The position numbers were made by a program, and so were the translations under genes. Below are positions 6,369 through 9,266 of a DNA stretch of 9,266 nt, piece after piece. Origin of the DNA: Pseudomonadota bacterium (GTDB lineage Bacteria; Pseudomonadota; Alphaproteobacteria; Caulobacterales; Aquidulcibacteraceae); assembly GCA_023410295.1 (NCBI GenBank), contig JAEYPY010000270.1, positions 1 through 9,266 on the forward strand. Direction: 5' to 3'. Positions within the stretch are counted from its first letter, which is position 1; each line of letters opens with the position of its first letter. A model generated the notes under the pieces. It worked only from the letters and a program-made list of their open reading frames with translations. It was not told the DNA's origin and did not search any database.

Positions 6369-6482
6369 GCTTTCTCCGCGGCCGAGGCCGGATTTGGGAG
6401 GCTAGGTCTTAAACCTCCGCATCAAAACGCCTAGACTCCAGACTCTGAATCTCCCCTGAACCCGGCGCAAAGGACGCAAGAC
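6369..6482. promoter_or_regulatory. Divergent promoter region between the secreted-protein and aminopeptidase genes
   Basis: This 114-base gap must drive both flanking genes. On the plus strand TTAAAC (6409-6414) and TAGACT (6432-6437) are spaced 17 bases apart and weakly resemble -35/-10 boxes. On the minus strand a TTGATG-like element lies ahead of a TAGCCT-like one. None is a strong match, and no operator is recognised. An AGGA site 8 bases before the GTG at 6483 and a GGAG site before the ATG at 6368 are the ribosome-binding sites. Confidence 0.3.
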
Positions 6483-8294
6483 GTGTTCCAAACTTATGAC
6501 GATCCCGGCGGTCCCGCCATTGGCCGCAAACATCTGCCGCGCCTGCGCAAAGCCCTGAAGAGCAGTGGTCTCGACGGCTTCATCGTGCCGCACGAGGACG
6601 AGTGGCAGAACGAATACGTGCCGGCGGCGTATGACCGACTGGCCTGGACTACGGGGTTCACCGGTTCCGCCGGGGCGGCCGTGGTGCTGGGCGAGGAAGC
6701 GGCAGTGTTCACGGACGGGCGCTACACGCTGCAGGTCCGCGCGCAGGTGGACGGCTCGCTGTTCGAGTATCGCGATCTCGTCGATGGCGGGCCGGCGGCG
6801 TATATCCGCGAGCGCGGCAAGGCCGGCATGCGCATCGGCTATGATCCGAAGCTGCACAGCCCCGACGCGCTGGAGCGGCTGCGCGCGGCGGCGGATGCGG
6901 CTGGCGTTGTACTTGTGCCAATGGCGCGCAATCCGATCGATGAAATCTGGGATGACCGCCCGCCGATCCCGATGGCGAAAGTCGTGCCGCAGCAAGAAAC
7001 CTTTACCGGCGAAAGCGCCGCATCGAAGCGCGCGCGGCTGGGCGAAGGCCTGGCCGGCGAAGGCGCCGATGCGGTGGTGATCACCTCCCCGGCTTCAATC
7101 GCGTGGCTCTTCAATGTGCGCGGCGGCGACGTGGCGCGCACGCCGCTCCCGCTGGGCGAAGCGTTGCTGCGTTCGGACGGGACGGCTGATCTGTTCCTGG
7201 CTGACGAAAAAGTCTCGCCGGAGCTGCGCCAATGGTTGGGCAACCAGGTGGCCGTGAAGCCGAGCGAGGAATTGCAGCCAACGCTGCGCGCGCTGTCCGG
7301 CAAGAAGGTGAAGCTCGATCCGGCGACGGCGAGCGCCTGGTACTTCGAAGAATTGAAAGCGGCTGGCGCGGAGATCCTGCGGGGGACCGATCCGGTGGTG
7401 CTGCCGCGCGCCTGCAAGAACGCCGCGGAGATTGAAGGTTCGCGCAAGGCGCACGCGCGTGACGGCGCGGCGATGTCGCGCTTTCTGCACTGGCTGGCGA
7501 CGGAGGGACAGAGCGGCAAGGTGCAGGAGATCGACGCCTGCAAGCAGCTCGAAGCCTTCCGCGCCGAAACGGGCGCTCTCAAAGATCTCTCGTTCGACTC
7601 GATCTCCGGCGCTGGGCCGAACGGCGCGATCGTGCACTATCGCGTCACGACCAAGACCAACCGGCGCCTTGCACGCGGTTCGCTCTTCCTGATCGATAGC
7701 GGCGGACAATATCTCGACGGCACCACCGACATCACGCGCACGGTAGCGATCGGCCGCGCCACGCCGGAGATGAAGGATCGCTTCACGCGTGTCCTCAAAG
7801 GCCACATCGCACTCTCGCGCGTGCGTTTTCCTAAAGGCACGAGCGGCCATCAGCTCGATGCGCTGGCGCGCATGAGCTTGTGGGAAGCTGGGCTCGATTA
7901 CGATCACGGCACCGGGCACGGCGTTGGCGTCTATCTCGGCGTGCACGAGGGCCCGCATCGGATTGCGAAGTGGGTGAACACCCAGCCGCTCGAACCAGGG
8001 ATGATCGTCTCCAACGAGCCGGGCTATTACAAAACCGGCGCTTACGGCATCCGCATCGAGAACCTCCAAGTGATCACGCCCGCAGCCGACATCGAAGGCG
8101 GCGAGCGACCGATGCTGGGCTTCGAGACGCTGACGCTGGCGCCCATCGCGCGCGAACTCATCGTCAAGAAGATGCTGACGAAGGAAGAGCTGGCGTGGCT
8201 CGACGCCTATCACGCGCGCGTCTGGGAAAAAATCGGCCCGCAGCTCGAGGGCGAGGCGAAAGCTTGGCTGGAGGCGGCGACGAAGCCGCTTTGA
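6483..8294 (+). CDS. Xaa-Pro aminopeptidase (aminopeptidase P, M24B), three-domain type
   Basis: The 603-residue cytoplasmic metallopeptidase removes N-terminal residues preceding proline. Two creatinase-like N-terminal domains (about 15-155 and 165-308) include DGFIVPHEDEWQNEY (31-45) and FTGSAGAAVVL. The C-terminal pita-bread domain holds every expected dimetal ligand: Asp405, Asp416, His479, Glu512 and Glu526, plus catalytic-site His385 and His488. Their spacing follows human XPNPEP1 (D415, D426, H489, E523, E537, H395, H498) almost residue for residue, so it belongs to the long eukaryote-like type, not the ~440-residue E. coli PepP. A conserved C-terminal region (FETLTLAPI...LTKEELAWLDAYHARVWEKI) completes the family. 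It starts with GTG, supported by AGGA 8 bases upstream. It heads a likely operon with two small downstream genes. Confidence 0.95.
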   Translation: MFQTYDDPGGPAIGRKHLPRLRKALKSSGLDGFIVPHEDEWQNEYVPAAYDRLAWTTGFTGSAGAAVVLGEEAAVFTDGRYTLQVRAQVDGSLFEYRDLVDGGPAAYIRERGKAGMRIGYDPKLHSPDALERLRAAADAAGVVLVPMARNPIDEIWDDRPPIPMAKVVPQQETFTGESAASKRARLGEGLAGEGADAVVITSPASIAWLFNVRGGDVARTPLPLGEALLRSDGTADLFLADEKVSPELRQWLGNQVAVKPSEELQPTLRALSGKKVKLDPATASAWYFEELKAAGAEILRGTDPVVLPRACKNAAEIEGSRKAHARDGAAMSRFLHWLATEGQSGKVQEIDACKQLEAFRAETGALKDLSFDSISGAGPNGAIVHYRVTTKTNRRLARGSLFLIDSGGQYLDGTTDITRTVAIGRATPEMKDRFTRVLKGHIALSRVRFPKGTSGHQLDALARMSLWEAGLDYDHGTGHGVGVYLGVHEGPHRIAKWVNTQPLEPGMIVSNEPGYYKTGAYGIRIENLQVITPAADIEGGERPMLGFETLTLAPIARELIVKKMLTKEELAWLDAYHARVWEKIGPQLEGEAKAWLEAATKPL

Positions 8295-8313
8295 GCGCAA
8301 ACGGAGGGAGCTG

Positions 8314-8970
8314 ATGTTCGTTGGCCACTACGCTGCCGCGATGGCGGCCAAGGCGATTGAGCCGAAAGCGCCGATGTGGACGCTGGCGGCCGCTTCGCAG
8401 CTTGTCGACATTGGCTGGTCGGCCTTCATCATCGCCGACATCGAACACGCGCGCGTCGATCCTTCTCTGCCCGGCTCAACGCTGGTGCTCTACGACATGC
8501 CTTGGACGCACTCGCTGCCGATGGCGCTGGTCTGGAGTGTCGGAGCGGCGCTGCTCGTGAGGCTGTTGCTGCGCTTGCCGATATGGGCCAGCGCTGTCGT
8601 CGGTCTCACCGTATTTTCACACTGGATTCTCGATTGGCTGGTGCACCGGCCAGACTTGGCGCTGTGGCCAGGTGGTCCGACCGTGGGCCTTGGCCTCTGG
8701 AATTATCCAGTGCCTGAGCAAGCATTGGAGATTGGCCTGCTGGCGGTCTGCGGCGCAGCGTGGGTAGCCAGCCGCAAGCAGCTCGGGCGCTTTGCTTGGC
8801 CGGCAATCGCTTTCCTCGGCTTTCTTGTTGCGTTGCAGATTGTGGCCATGCTCTCGCCGCAGCCGGCGGGCGAGCTCGGCGCCGAAAGCGGCGCTACAAT
8901 TCTCGCGGTTTATCTCGTGGTTGTTGTGATTGCGGCGTTGACGGACTTGCGGGGCAAGCGCACGGCTTGA
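8314..8970 (+). CDS. YdjM-like (DUF457-type) multi-pass membrane protein, putative metal-dependent hydrolase
   Basis: The 218-residue product has about five to six hydrophobic helices (for example 68-88, 90-110, 137-152, 160-180, 193-210). It opens MFVGHYAAAMAAKAI, a typical start for this family. Conserved polar residues sit at membrane edges: His5, Asp32, DMPWTHS with His66, and SHWILDWLVHRPD with His103, Asp107 and His111. This His/Asp pattern is why related proteins are annotated as inner-membrane metal-dependent hydrolases; no substrate is established. The start is well supported by GGAGGG about 5 bases before the ATG. It lies 19 bases after the aminopeptidase gene and 18 bases before the next gene, so co-transcription is likely. 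The family match is from memory, and enzymatic activity is uncertain. Confidence 0.8.
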   Translation: MFVGHYAAAMAAKAIEPKAPMWTLAAASQLVDIGWSAFIIADIEHARVDPSLPGSTLVLYDMPWTHSLPMALVWSVGAALLVRLLLRLPIWASAVVGLTVFSHWILDWLVHRPDLALWPGGPTVGLGLWNYPVPEQALEIGLLAVCGAAWVASRKQLGRFAWPAIAFLGFLVALQIVAMLSPQPAGELGAESGATILAVYLVVVVIAALTDLRGKRTA

Positions 8971-8988
8971 CGTGGGGAGGATCACCTC

Positions 8989-9266
8989 ATGTCTAACACC
9001 GATATCGTCAGCCAGCTGTATGCAGCTTTCGCCAGGGGCGATATGCGGGCCGCGCTCGCGACCATGACATCCGACATCGTCTGGAACGAAGCGGAGAATT
9101 ATCCGTACGCCGATCGCAATCCGTACATCGGCCCGGAAGCTGTGCTGCACGGCGTGTTCGCGCGCATCGGCGCGGACTGGGAAGGATTCAGCGCCGTATC
9201 CGATGAGCTGATTGACGCCGGCGATACGATCGTCTCGCTCGGGCATTACGGCGGCATCTGCAAAGC
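8989..9266 (+). CDS. SnoaL/NTF2-like (ketosteroid isomerase-related) protein (3' end beyond the window)
   Basis: An open frame of 92 codons runs from the ATG at 8989 to the window edge. It begins with the NTF2-like helix pattern TDIVSQLYAAFARGDMRAAL, then MTSDIVWNEAENYPYADRN and YIGPEAVLHGVF, and later DELIDAGDTIVSLGHYGG. This is the usual layout of SnoaL-like cone-fold proteins: two helices, a strand with the conserved Trp32, a pocket loop, then long strands. Members include isomerases, cyclases, hydrolases and non-enzymatic binders, so no reaction can be assigned. GGGGAGG lies 8 bases before the ATG, a strong Shine-Dalgarno that fixes the start. It is probably the third gene of the operon beginning with the aminopeptidase. 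Confidence 0.85.
   Translation, partial: MSNTDIVSQLYAAFARGDMRAALATMTSDIVWNEAENYPYADRNPYIGPEAVLHGVFARIGADWEGFSAVSDELIDAGDTIVSLGHYGGICK

Noticed and set aside
6391..6420. GGAGG...CCTCC inverted repeat in the divergent region as an operator
   Set aside because: The arms are only 5 bp with a 12-base gap, and such matches are expected by chance in GC-rich DNA.
7095..8300. Minus-strand 401-residue open frame inside the aminopeptidase gene
   Set aside because: It mirrors the codon structure of the metallopeptidase, whose every metal ligand is intact; no start site or domain supports it.
8617..9246. Minus-strand 209-residue open frame across the membrane-protein and SnoaL-like genes
   Set aside because: It crosses two well-supported genes with strong ribosome-binding sites and has no recognisable features.

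Overview
This is a high-GC chromosomal segment. Its gene content and codon use fit an alphaproteobacterium, most likely from the Caulobacterales/Hyphomonadaceae group. That assignment is an inference from protein style: an alphaproteobacterial UvrD/PcrA, a family-typical L11 methyltransferase, a three-domain aminopeptidase P, and several starts with no Shine-Dalgarno. No rRNA, tRNA, CRISPR array, transposase or integrase was seen. No gene-free stretch exceeds about 120 bases.

Positions 1-1445 hold three minus-strand genes. Read in their own direction they are a short four-cysteine lipoprotein of unknown function (1445-1002), a 64-residue single-pass membrane protein (956-762), and a TIR-domain protein (650 to beyond the left edge). 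The TIR protein continues into a DUF805-type membrane domain and is cut by the window edge. TIR domains of this type can be NADases or signalling adaptors, so this end carries the most defence- or signalling-like content.

Positions 1562-5893 hold three plus-strand genes. The first is a full-length SF1 helicase (uvrD/pcrA) with a weak LexA-like box upstream. The second is a cytoplasmic trypsin-fold protease with lower GC and atypical codons, whose ATG lies one codon after the helicase stop and in the same frame. The third is prmA, with a probable leaderless start. The protease looks like an accessory gene inserted into a housekeeping neighbourhood. The end of prmA is built from a short repeat that forms a 13-bp inverted repeat around its stop codon.

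Position 5919-6368 (minus strand) encodes a secreted four-cysteine beta-rich protein of unknown role. It is convergent with prmA and divergent from the next unit. Positions 6483-9266 look like one plus-strand operon with 18-19-base gaps: an Xaa-Pro aminopeptidase with all metal ligands intact, a YdjM-like multi-pass membrane protein, and a SnoaL/NTF2-like protein cut by the right edge.

Most of the window is ordinary housekeeping. The items worth a second look are the TIR-DUF805 fusion, the single-amber uvrD/protease junction, the foreign-looking protease, and the repeat-derived PrmA tail.
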